From Reichenbachiella ulvae (GTDB lineage: Bacteria; Bacteroidota; Bacteroidia; Cytophagales; Cyclobacteriaceae), in assembly GCF_025833875.1 (NCBI RefSeq), contig NZ_JAOYOD010000001.1, forward strand, positions 5,181,501 to 5,245,500: a DNA stretch of 64,000 bases, in the 5' to 3' direction. This document shows, piece by piece, positions 54,010 through 62,293 of the stretch. Position numbers and translations under genes: made by a program. Below the pieces are notes generated by a model that saw only the letters and a program-made list of their open reading frames with translations, had not been told where the DNA came from and searched no databases. Numbering within the stretch: the first letter of the stretch is position 1; the number at the start of each line of letters is the position of its first letter.

Positions 54010-55431
54010 ATGAAAAGATGTTATTTTCTGCTCATTTTGGTCTGTTGGCTCGGTTCTGATTTATGTGCTCAAAAGCAAGATGAAAAGCCAAATGTGGTTT
54101 TTATCATTGCAGATGATCTCAATGGCTACAAGACAAGAGACGAGTATCCAATCATTCAAACACCATTTTTGGATAGTTTTAAAAATCAAGCAATCAATTT
54201 TGTCAATTCGACATGTTCCACCCCTGTTTGTGTACCGAGTAGAGCCTCATTCTTAAGTGGAATTGCACCAGAAAAGTCGGGTGCCTATCACAATGGTTCG
54301 GACCCTTGGCGTGCATCTGACATACTGAGAGAGGTAACCACTCTTCCGGAGCATTTTAAGGCTAATGGCTATACTACCTGGGGCAAGGGGAAGATATTTC
54401 ATGCTAAAATGGAGGGAGATCGAGCCAATGTGATGTTCGATAATCAATATTGGGGAGGAGGATTCGGTCCATTTGGAGATGATGCGCATCAGGAGTGTAA
54501 TTCGCCGTTCAAATCCGTACAACCCTGGACCAATCCAGATAGTGAGTTCCCTGATGTCGTCAATGCAGATGATGCTATTGCCTTTTTGGAGGAGGATCAT
54601 GAAGATCCTTTTTTCTTATTTTATGGACTATGGAGGCCACATACTCCATACACAGCTCCGAAACGTTTTTTTGACCTCTACCAACAGGAGAATATGCCGA
54701 TACCAGAGGGTTATTTGAAAGGTGATTTGTCTGATGTGCCAATGATGGGGCGTTTGCTGGTTGATTCGCTGAATATGACCAGATGCAATGAAACCGGGGA
54801 GATAGATACGACTACCTGGAAGAAATTTCTCTGGGGCTATGCAGCTACTACTTCCTTCGCCGACTGGAATATGGGCAGGGTAGTAGATGCCCTGGACAAG
54901 AGCGCCTATGCTGACAATACCATTGTGATTGTTTGCTCTGATAATGGATACCATATGGGAGAAAAATTGCGCTGGCAGAAGGGGACCATGTGGGACTTTT
55001 CAGCCCATACTCCTTTGATGATACGAATGCCAGACAAATCGAAAGCGATTTCGACCCGAACGGTAAGTCTGCTTGACTTGTATCCAACGCTTGTCGAATA
55101 CTGTAGTTTGAGCGAACCGTCGCATGAATTGGATGGGAAAAGCATGGTGCCTTTGCTCATGAATCCAGATGCGAATTGGGATCGTCCTTCCTTTACTACA
55201 TATGGTGTCAATTATTCTTCCGTCCGAGGGGAACGCTACCATTACATACGTTACCCCAATGGAAAACAGGAACTGTACGATTTAGAATATGATCCTTTTG
55301 AATTCGAAAACCTACTATTTGAGAAGACTGATCAATATGACGAGATAATAGCCGAATTGAGTAAGCAAATACCGGAAATGTGGAGGACACAATTGCCTGG
55401 TAGATGGGAGGATATTCAGAATGAAAAGTAA
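54010..55431 (+). CDS. sulfatase (S1 family)
   Basis: A 473-residue periplasmic protein (signal MKRCYFLLILVCWLGSDLCA). FIIADDLNGYKT supplies the metal pair. The catalytic motif Cys74-Val-Pro-Ser-Arg is in PVCVPSRASFLSGIAPEKSG. VCSDNGYHMGEKLRWQKGTMW gives the late metal ligands. Layout is like iduronate-2-sulfatase-type members and it is the shortest of the five. It is second in the operon from operator D, followed by GH43 after 16 nt. Confidence 0.9.
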   Translation: MKRCYFLLILVCWLGSDLCAQKQDEKPNVVFIIADDLNGYKTRDEYPIIQTPFLDSFKNQAINFVNSTCSTPVCVPSRASFLSGIAPEKSGAYHNGSDPWRASDILREVTTLPEHFKANGYTTWGKGKIFHAKMEGDRANVMFDNQYWGGGFGPFGDDAHQECNSPFKSVQPWTNPDSEFPDVVNADDAIAFLEEDHEDPFFLFYGLWRPHTPYTAPKRFFDLYQQENMPIPEGYLKGDLSDVPMMGRLLVDSLNMTRCNETGEIDTTTWKKFLWGYAATTSFADWNMGRVVDALDKSAYADNTIVIVCSDNGYHMGEKLRWQKGTMWDFSAHTPLMIRMPDKSKAISTRTVSLLDLYPTLVEYCSLSEPSHELDGKSMVPLLMNPDANWDRPSFTTYGVNYSSVRGERYHYIRYPNGKQELYDLEYDPFEFENLLFEKTDQYDEIIAELSKQIPEMWRTQLPGRWEDIQNEK

Positions 55432-55447
55432 AAAGACTAATTAAAGC

Positions 55448-57670
55448 ATGAATAAGAAGATATATGGGGTATTGGTGTTGACTTTATTTTGTCAACTCGC
55501 GATTGCTCAATTAGAAATATTTGATAACCCTGTGCTCTCAGGGTTTCATCCAGACCCATCTGTTGTCAGGGTGGGGGATGACTACTACCTAGTTAACTCC
55601 TCATTCGAATGGTTTCCGGGTATTCCAATATTTCACAGCAAGGATTTGGTCAACTGGGAGCAAATTGGGTATGTACTTGACCGTCCTTCACAGTTAGATA
55701 TGTCTGGTAATCGATCTTCGTCAGGCATTTGGGCACCTACGATAAGGTATCATGAGGGTATGTTCTATGTGTCTGTTACATGCAAACAGTGTAAGAATGA
55801 TTGCAACTGTGGGGATAATTTTTATGTCACAGCTGAGAATCCAGCTGGTCCGTGGTCTGATCCGGTCTGGATAGATGGAAGCCAGCATAGTATCGATCCT
55901 ACATTGTATTTCGAGGATGATAAGGTGTATTATATTGGGAATAGACACCGGTTTGCTGGACAGAGCGATCCTGGTCAACATCAGATATTTATTCAAGAAC
56001 TGGACTTAGAAAATGGAAAGCTTTTAGGCGAGTCGACTCATCTTACTTATGGGCATGCCACCAATGCTTTTGCTGCTGAAGGGCCCCATCTATATAAGGT
56101 CAACGGTAAATATCTTTTACTGATATCAGAAGGAGGAACCTGGCACAATCATGCCATCACCACATTCGTAAGTGATAGTATTTTGGGACCATATGAGCCT
56201 ACCGCCATCAATCCTGCGATTACCCATAGACATCTTGGAGAGAACTACTCAATTACGACCATAGGTCATGCCGATCTGGTGGAGGATCAAAACGGCCAGT
56301 GGTGGTCCTTATTGCTAGGGGTGAGACCTGTTGATGGATACAATATTCTCGGAAGGGAAACCTTTTTGACTCCTGTCAAATTCGAGGGCATTCAACCAGT
56401 ATTCAATGTAGGTAAGGGCAAGGTTTTGGAAGAAGAAATTCGACCAGCTTTACCTTGGACTCCATGGGAGAAACAAGCTAGCCGAGATGAATTTAACGAA
56501 GAGAGGTTGTCCTTTAATTGGAATTTTCTTCGTACCCCACAAGAAGCCTTGCACTCGATCAAGAAAGGAAATCTCTACTTAAAAGTTCGACCCGAAAAGT
56601 TGACTGAAGCTAGTAATCCTTCATTGGTCGCCAGACGAATCGAACATTACAAGTATCAAGCAACGACTCGATTAAAGTTTTCTCCATCAAGTAATGAGGA
56701 GGCAGGAATTGTCGCTATACAAAACGATCGCTTCAACTATCGATTGATTTTGACGATGGAAGGAAATAACCAGTATGTGAAATTGATTAAAGCATACAGC
56801 AAAAAAAGAAAAGAATTGAAAGAGGAAGTCGTGGCTCAAGAACCATACAAGGGTGATGAAATTGTGTTTCGTGTCGTTCAGAACAGATTGAATATCAAGT
56901 TTTGGTTCGGTGAAACAGAGGAAAACCTCCGTCTAATTGGAGAGAATCAGGATGCCAGAGTTTTAGCCTCTAATGTTGCTGGAGGTTTTACAGGACCATA
57001 TGTGGGGATGTACGCATCTTCTAATGGAGAGAAAAGTAGAAACACAGCTGCTTTTGATTGGTTCGAATATTTGCCTCAAGAAAAACAGTTTGCAGAGGAA
57101 GTGGATGGAAATCTAGTAGTGGAGGCAGAAGACTATTTCTCCCAAACAAACAATCAGAACAGACAATGGTATATTATTAACTCGGGCACGGAAGCGAAGT
57201 TGAAGCCTGAGGTAGAGAGTCATTTGGAAGGTGCCAGTGGAGGGAGTTATCTCGAACTGCTACCAGATAGCAGAGTGACTCATGCTGATAAGCTGGTTCC
57301 AGGGATCAATTTCTCCAATCATCCGGGAATTGCGATAGTTGATTACAAAGTTAAAATCAAAACACCTGGTAGATACTACGTTTGGGTCAAGGCCTATTCA
57401 CATGGTACAGAAGACAATGGTGTACATGTCGGTTTGGATGGCGAATGGCCAGAAAGTGGCCAAAGAATGCAGTGGTGCAAGGGTAAAAAGCAATGGACCT
57501 GGGATAGTAAACAACGCACCAAGGAAGTGCATTGTGGAGTGGAGAAACTGATCTATCTGGACATTCATGAACCGGGAGAGCATATCATTTCTTTTTCTAT
57601 GCGCGAGGATGGGTTCGAGATGGACCAATGGGGATTAAATCAGAATTATGAAATACCAGAATTAAAATGA
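55448..57670 (+). CDS. GH43 family glycosidase with two C-terminal beta domains
   Basis: A 740-residue secreted protein (signal about 1-20). Triad: Asp36 in GFHPDPSVV, Asp150 in HSIDPTLYF, Glu211 in FAAEGPHLYK. A GH43 C2-type sandwich follows (about 340-540: EFNEERLSFNWNFLRTPQ). An extra domain at about 550-735 has VEAEDYF, TPGRYYVWVKAYSHGTEDNG, GLDGEWPESG and EHIISFSMREDGFEMD; it resembles a GH115 C-terminal or CBM-like module. It is clearly related to the 19828 GH43 but longer. A cysteine-rich insert (CKQCKNDCNCG) extends the CVKC site of the paralogue and may hold a metal or disulfides. The stop overlaps the GH27 start. Confidence 0.9.
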   Translation: MNKKIYGVLVLTLFCQLAIAQLEIFDNPVLSGFHPDPSVVRVGDDYYLVNSSFEWFPGIPIFHSKDLVNWEQIGYVLDRPSQLDMSGNRSSSGIWAPTIRYHEGMFYVSVTCKQCKNDCNCGDNFYVTAENPAGPWSDPVWIDGSQHSIDPTLYFEDDKVYYIGNRHRFAGQSDPGQHQIFIQELDLENGKLLGESTHLTYGHATNAFAAEGPHLYKVNGKYLLLISEGGTWHNHAITTFVSDSILGPYEPTAINPAITHRHLGENYSITTIGHADLVEDQNGQWWSLLLGVRPVDGYNILGRETFLTPVKFEGIQPVFNVGKGKVLEEEIRPALPWTPWEKQASRDEFNEERLSFNWNFLRTPQEALHSIKKGNLYLKVRPEKLTEASNPSLVARRIEHYKYQATTRLKFSPSSNEEAGIVAIQNDRFNYRLILTMEGNNQYVKLIKAYSKKRKELKEEVVAQEPYKGDEIVFRVVQNRLNIKFWFGETEENLRLIGENQDARVLASNVAGGFTGPYVGMYASSNGEKSRNTAAFDWFEYLPQEKQFAEEVDGNLVVEAEDYFSQTNNQNRQWYIINSGTEAKLKPEVESHLEGASGGSYLELLPDSRVTHADKLVPGINFSNHPGIAIVDYKVKIKTPGRYYVWVKAYSHGTEDNGVHVGLDGEWPESGQRMQWCKGKKQWTWDSKQRTKEVHCGVEKLIYLDIHEPGEHIISFSMREDGFEMDQWGLNQNYEIPELK

Positions 57671-59091
57671 TACAAATAATGGCAAGGGTAAATTATAAAT
57701 GCCGACTATTGGCTATAGTATGCTTAATGGCAGCATGCTCTCAATCGGTCACTGATTCGAAAAAAGAAGTGGAGGAAAGTGCCGTTCAGTCTGAACTGGT
57801 GGCTCAAACACCGCCCATGGGATGGAATAGTTATAACTCTTGGGGGGCAGCTGTGACAGAAAAAGAAGTACGTGCCAATGCAGAGTATATGGCTAAGCAT
57901 ATGAAAGACAAGGGGTGGGAGTATATCGTGGTTGATTACTGCTGGTCCTATCCTCATCCACCGGGCAGTATTCAGAGCAACCCTCCACAATTTAGGTTGA
58001 AAAAGGACAATGCACCTGTGCCATGGTTGGCTATGGATGAATATGGTAGGTTGCTACCGGATTCAAGGAAGTTTCCATCATCAGTTGGAGGCAAGGGATT
58101 TAAACCCCTGGCGGATTACATACATTCTTTAGGTTTGAAGTTCGGGATTCACGTCATGAGAGGAATTCCCAGGCAAGCAGTCTGGGCAGATAGTCCTATT
58201 AAAGGCACTGATGTGACCGCAGGGCAGATCGCTGACACTACATCAACTTGCCCATGGCTCAATCAGATGTATGGTGTCGATATGACTAAAATGGGGGCTC
58301 AGGCATATCACAATTCTCTGATCGACCTATATTCTGAATGGGGAGTGGACTTTATCAAAGTAGATGATATTGATCTCAAAGAAGGGTACCCATACCGTAA
58401 GGATGAAGCTGAAGCGTTTAGAGAGGCAATAGACCAGGGGGATAGACCCATGGTGCTTAGTCTGTCCCTAAATATGAAATACATGAATAGAGATCATGTA
58501 CAAAAGCAAGGTGATATGTGGCGAATCTCAAAAGATTTTTGGGATGAATGGAGATTGCTACGTGATCAATTTGACCTAACCGCCAAATGGTCTTCTATGA
58601 GTGGACCAAACAGTTGGCCTGATGCAGATATGCTACAACTGGGAAGGATCTCTAGAAGAGGTCCTAAAGAAGAAGAAAGGGATAGCAGGTTTACAAAAGA
58701 TGAGCAAATCACACACATGTCGCTTTGGTCCATTGCCAGATCACCATTGATGATGGGAGGGGATATGCCAATGAATTCGGATTTTGTGCTAGCGCTATTA
58801 ACCAATGAGGAGGTAATCAAAGTCAATCAAAAAGGGAATAATCCAAAGGAGGTTTACAATGATGGTCAATTGGTAATATGGAAGTCTGAAGCTGCCGATG
58901 GGGGGATCAATTTGGCATGTTTCAATATTTCGGATGAAGATCAAAAGTATAAGATTGACTTGGTAGGGCTTGGGTTGGTTGGAGAATATTCGGTTCGGGA
59001 TTTATGGAAGCGTCAAGATTCAGGTACTGTTTCATCTCAACTCGTTGTTCAACTGAACCAGCATGGATCAGCGCTGTATTTACTTCAGTAG
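57667..59091 (+). CDS. GH27 lipoprotein, alpha-galactosidase-type
   Basis: A 474-residue lipoprotein (lipobox Cys24 in CLMAAC). The TIM barrel opens PPMGWNSYNSWGAAV. WEYIVVDYCWS and GLKFGIHVMRG follow, and the nucleophile Asp233 is in DFIKVDDID. The acid/base region reads GPNSWPDADML. The C-terminal beta-sandwich ends at ALYLLQ. Typical GH27 alpha-galactosidases have KxDxC after the nucleophile; here the Cys is missing, which places it in a divergent subgroup. Members of GH27 also include beta-L-arabinopyranosidases. Last gene of the operon from operator D. The ATG overlaps GH43 as ATGA; an alternative start is 57679. Confidence 0.9.
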   Translation: MIQIMARVNYKCRLLAIVCLMAACSQSVTDSKKEVEESAVQSELVAQTPPMGWNSYNSWGAAVTEKEVRANAEYMAKHMKDKGWEYIVVDYCWSYPHPPGSIQSNPPQFRLKKDNAPVPWLAMDEYGRLLPDSRKFPSSVGGKGFKPLADYIHSLGLKFGIHVMRGIPRQAVWADSPIKGTDVTAGQIADTTSTCPWLNQMYGVDMTKMGAQAYHNSLIDLYSEWGVDFIKVDDIDLKEGYPYRKDEAEAFREAIDQGDRPMVLSLSLNMKYMNRDHVQKQGDMWRISKDFWDEWRLLRDQFDLTAKWSSMSGPNSWPDADMLQLGRISRRGPKEEERDSRFTKDEQITHMSLWSIARSPLMMGGDMPMNSDFVLALLTNEEVIKVNQKGNNPKEVYNDGQLVIWKSEAADGGINLACFNISDEDQKYKIDLVGLGLVGEYSVRDLWKRQDSGTVSSQLVVQLNQHGSALYLLQ

Positions 59092-59117
59092 GTAGGGGTT
59101 GTGTTCGTTCACGCATG

Positions 59118-59187
59118 GCTCTATTGTACACAAGCCTTTTCAAAATGTCCATTTAAGGCATGTTATGTACGATGTGTACAATAGAGC
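59118..59187. repeat. 15-bp perfect inverted repeat with nested hairpin
   Basis: GCTCTATTGTACACA (59118-59132) and TGTGTACAATAGAGC (59173-59187) are exact reverse complements 40 nt apart. GCCTT/AAGGC is nested inside. The right arm is the core of operator copy E. The arrangement could be a looped operator pair or an RNA stem that ends the upstream operon. Confidence 0.75.
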
Positions 59188-59239
59188 AAAGAACAAAAAA
59201 TGGAGAGCAAATCACTCCTAGTTCCTTCCGCTATGTTTG
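59175..59239 (+). promoter_or_regulatory. PUL operator copy E with -7 box
   Basis: TGTACAATAGAGCAAA (59175-59190) serves as the reference copy. A partial second copy ending GGAGAGCAAA stops at 59211, 21 bp later. A -7 box TATGTTTG starts at 59232, 42 bp after copy one and 29 nt before the sulfatase ATG. It supports 59261 as the true start. Confidence 0.72.
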
Positions 59240-59260
59240 GATTCGGAAAAAAGAATTCAA

Positions 59261-60739
59261 ATGACACGGAAATATTTAAGCATGATTGTGGGTGGTGTGA
59301 TAGCACTATCGAGCTGCCAAAAAACGAAACCAGAGCACGTCTCTGAAGTAATAGAGAAAGAAAAAGTGAAGCCAAACATTGTTTTGATTTTGGCTGATGA
59401 TATGGGTTTTGGAGATCTTAGTTGTTATGGCCAGTCTACCTTATCGACACCTAATATAGATGCTATGGCATCAGAAGGTATGAGGTTCAATAATCTCTAT
59501 ACTGGTTCTACAGTTTGCGCGCCATCTAGAGCTTCTCTGCTTACTGGATTACACACAGGGCATGTTTCTGTAAGAGGAAATCAGCCAGATCAATTACTTA
59601 CAGAAAATGAGACCATCGCATCAGTTCTAAAAAATCAAGGATATAAAACTGGTGTAATTGGAAAGTGGGGTATCGGACACCCACCTGCCCCTAGTGACCC
59701 AAAAAGAAATGGGTTTGATTATGCTTATGGCTACATTAATATGTGGCATGCGCACAATTTCTATCCTGAGTTCTTGTACCGAAATGGTCAAAAGGAAATG
59801 ATTCCTGAAAACAAGCTGGCTAGAGATGAGCAAGGAAAGCGTAAATGGGCTGCAGATAAACCTGAAGGTACTGGAGTAGCAGAGGTCAAGGGGCAGCATA
59901 CCCATGAGCTGTTCGAGAATGATGCCTTGCGATTTATTGAGGAGAACAAAGATGATAATTTCTTCCTATATCTAGCTCTGAATATGCCTCATGCCAACAA
60001 TGAACACCCCACCAACGGGATGGAGGTACCTGGCTATGGACAATTCGAGGATCGTGGCTGGCCTGAACCAGAAAAAGGTTTTGCCAGAATGATGCAAATG
60101 GTAGATAGTACAGTAGGAAGAGTCAACCAAAAGTTGATAGATCTGGGTTTGGATGAAAACACAATCGTGATTTTCTGTAGTGACAATGGACCTCATCAAG
60201 AAGGGCATCACGAGATGGAGTTTTTCAACAGCAATGGCGAATTGAGAGGGATGAAAAGAGACTTCTATGATGGGGGTATCAAGACGCCTTTGATTGCTAA
60301 ATGGCCGGGTAAAATTAAACCCAACAGCAGTTCAGATCACAAAGCCGCATTTTGGGATTTCTTACCCACGTTTGCCGGATTGGCCGGTAGCTCTATAGAT
60401 GCGTCTACCACGGATGGAATTTCCTTCATGCCTACACTGTTAGGAGACGATGCGTCTCAAGAAAATCACGAATACTTGTACTGGGAGTTTTATGAGTTTG
60501 GAGGTAAGCAGGCTGTGCTGAAGGATAATTTCAAAGCAGTAAAGTTGGATGTTAGAACAGATAGTCCAAAGGCCATTCAATTGTTTGATTTGAGCAAAGA
60601 TCCGGGAGAACAAAATGATGTTGCTGCTCAATATCCAGAAATGGTGCAGGAAATGGCTCAATACATGGAAGAGTCCCACCAGCCCCTTGATTTTATGTCC
60701 TTGTTCCAAATGGATGTGAGTGCAGATACTCCTTTTTAA
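59261..60739 (+). CDS. lipoprotein sulfatase, arylsulfatase-like (S1 family)
   Basis: The protein is about 492 residues. The start at ATG 59261 (MTRKYLSMIVGGVIALSSC) gives a lipobox Cys19; a TTG extension to 59237 would overlap the -7 box. ILADDMGFGDLSCYG and Cys86-Ala-Pro-Ser-Arg (TVCAPSRASLLTGLHTGH) form the metal and formylglycine site. IFCSDNGPHQEGHHEMEFF supplies later ligands. It belongs to the arylsulfatase A-type group, similar to the 21449 enzyme. It heads a two-gene operon with GH27. Confidence 0.92.
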   Translation: MTRKYLSMIVGGVIALSSCQKTKPEHVSEVIEKEKVKPNIVLILADDMGFGDLSCYGQSTLSTPNIDAMASEGMRFNNLYTGSTVCAPSRASLLTGLHTGHVSVRGNQPDQLLTENETIASVLKNQGYKTGVIGKWGIGHPPAPSDPKRNGFDYAYGYINMWHAHNFYPEFLYRNGQKEMIPENKLARDEQGKRKWAADKPEGTGVAEVKGQHTHELFENDALRFIEENKDDNFFLYLALNMPHANNEHPTNGMEVPGYGQFEDRGWPEPEKGFARMMQMVDSTVGRVNQKLIDLGLDENTIVIFCSDNGPHQEGHHEMEFFNSNGELRGMKRDFYDGGIKTPLIAKWPGKIKPNSSSDHKAAFWDFLPTFAGLAGSSIDASTTDGISFMPTLLGDDASQENHEYLYWEFYEFGGKQAVLKDNFKAVKLDVRTDSPKAIQLFDLSKDPGEQNDVAAQYPEMVQEMAQYMEESHQPLDFMSLFQMDVSADTPF

Positions 60740-60772
60740 CTAACGAATATAAGATTATTTGAAAATAAGCAG

Positions 60773-62227
60773 ATGAAAAAGATTTTTATGCAAAGTATGG
60801 TTCTCTTGATAGCCATAGCAGTATTCAGCCAATGTGATCAGGCGAATGGTTCCGAAGGAGAGGCAAAAGATGAAAAACGAGGGTTTTCTATCAATGAATT
60901 GGCCCCTAAACCTCCCTTGGGATGGAATAGCTTCGATGCTTGGGATTGTCGAATCGATGAGTCAACTTTCAAAGAGACGGTCGATGTAATGTATGAAAAA
61001 TTGAAACCTTTTGGCTGGGAATACGCCGTGATTGATTATATCTGGTGGCACCCAAATCCGGGCCACTGGAATACGGCTGAAAATCATTATCGAAGAATCG
61101 GTCATCCTAATATTAGGTTCAAAGAGGACGGCTCTCTTTTAAATCCTGACAACACGAGAATGGATGAATTTGGCCGATTGATTCCGGCAGTAGAACGTTT
61201 TCCAAGTGCTGATGGAGGCAAGGGATTCAAGGATGTAGCTGATTATGTTCATGATAAAGGGTTGAAATTTGGTATTCACATTATGCGCGGGGTACACATT
61301 GGTGCCGTCAATCAGAAATTAAAAATCAAGGGTACAGAGTATACTATGGATCAGATAGCTGAACCTTGGGATACTTGTAGATGGAACAATCACATGTATG
61401 GTGTTGATGCTACTAAGCCGGGTGCTCAGGAATACTACAATTCTTTGTTTGAGTTGTATGCTCAATGGGGCGTCGATTATGTGAAGGTTGATGATATTGC
61501 CTATCCTGATTTTCATGGGGGAGAAGTGGCCTTGATAAAAAATGCAATTGAGAATTGTGGAAGACCAATGGTGTTGAGTTTGTCTCCAGGTGAGGCTCTC
61601 TTAGGAGAAGCCAATTTCTTAAAGGATCATGCCAATATGTGGCGTATTTCTGCAGACTTCTGGGATGAATGGGATCATCTTAGACATAGTTTCGATTTAC
61701 TTAATAGCTGGTCAGCTCATACAGGACCTGGAAGCTGGCCAGATGCAGATATGATTCCTTTTGGAAAAATATCGATTGATGATAGACCTCATGGGCCAGA
61801 GCGTATGTCAATGTTTACTCAAAACGAGCATTATACATTAATGTCCCTTTGGGCCATTGCCAGATCTCCTATGATGATAGGTTCAGATTTACTCTCAACT
61901 CCCGATTCTATATTAGCATTTTATCAAAACGAAGACGTGATGTACGTGAATCAATATAGTGAAAACGGTCATCAAGCTAGAAATGAAGGGGATCAGATCG
62001 TTTGGGTTGCGGATGATCAGAAAAGTAACGACAAGTTTATCGCTCTTTTTAATGTCTCAGATAAAGTACAGGATGTTTTCTTTGATCTGGAATGGGAAAT
62101 GATACGAGGAAAGTTTGAAGTCAAGGATTTGTGGACGAATAAAGACATTCAATTAGTCAAGGATCGAATTAAGGTCGAGCTTGGTCCGCATGAAGGTACC
62201 TTGTTGAGGGTGTCCGAAATGAAATAA
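60773..62227 (+). CDS. GH27 lipoprotein, alpha-galactosidase-type 2
   Basis: A 484-residue lipoprotein (lipobox Cys21 in VFSQC). Barrel motifs: PPLGWNSFDAWDCRID, WEYAVIDYIWWHPNPG, GLKFGIHIMRGVHIG, nucleophile in DYVKVDDIAY and acid/base region GPGSWPDADMIP. It shares the VDDI form with the 57667 protein, so both belong to the same divergent GH27 subgroup, yet they are diverged enough to differ in target linkage. It follows the sulfatase by 33 nt and ends at a strong terminator. Confidence 0.9.
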   Translation: MKKIFMQSMVLLIAIAVFSQCDQANGSEGEAKDEKRGFSINELAPKPPLGWNSFDAWDCRIDESTFKETVDVMYEKLKPFGWEYAVIDYIWWHPNPGHWNTAENHYRRIGHPNIRFKEDGSLLNPDNTRMDEFGRLIPAVERFPSADGGKGFKDVADYVHDKGLKFGIHIMRGVHIGAVNQKLKIKGTEYTMDQIAEPWDTCRWNNHMYGVDATKPGAQEYYNSLFELYAQWGVDYVKVDDIAYPDFHGGEVALIKNAIENCGRPMVLSLSPGEALLGEANFLKDHANMWRISADFWDEWDHLRHSFDLLNSWSAHTGPGSWPDADMIPFGKISIDDRPHGPERMSMFTQNEHYTLMSLWAIARSPMMIGSDLLSTPDSILAFYQNEDVMYVNQYSENGHQARNEGDQIVWVADDQKSNDKFIALFNVSDKVQDVFFDLEWEMIRGKFEVKDLWTNKDIQLVKDRIKVELGPHEGTLLRVSEMK

Positions 62228-62237
62228 CAGTGAATTG

Positions 62238-62275
62238 AAAAATCCAACCCACTCTCTCTATGGGTTGGATTTTGT
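62238..62275 (+). terminator. Rho-independent terminator
   Basis: A perfect 13-bp stem AAAATCCAACCCA/TGGGTTGGATTTT with a 9-nt loop ends the sulfatase-GH27 operon. A -7-like TATTTTTG (62275-62282) overlaps its end and may serve the sensor gene at 62294. Confidence 0.88.
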
Positions 62276-62293
62276 ATTTTTGGAAAGACTAAA

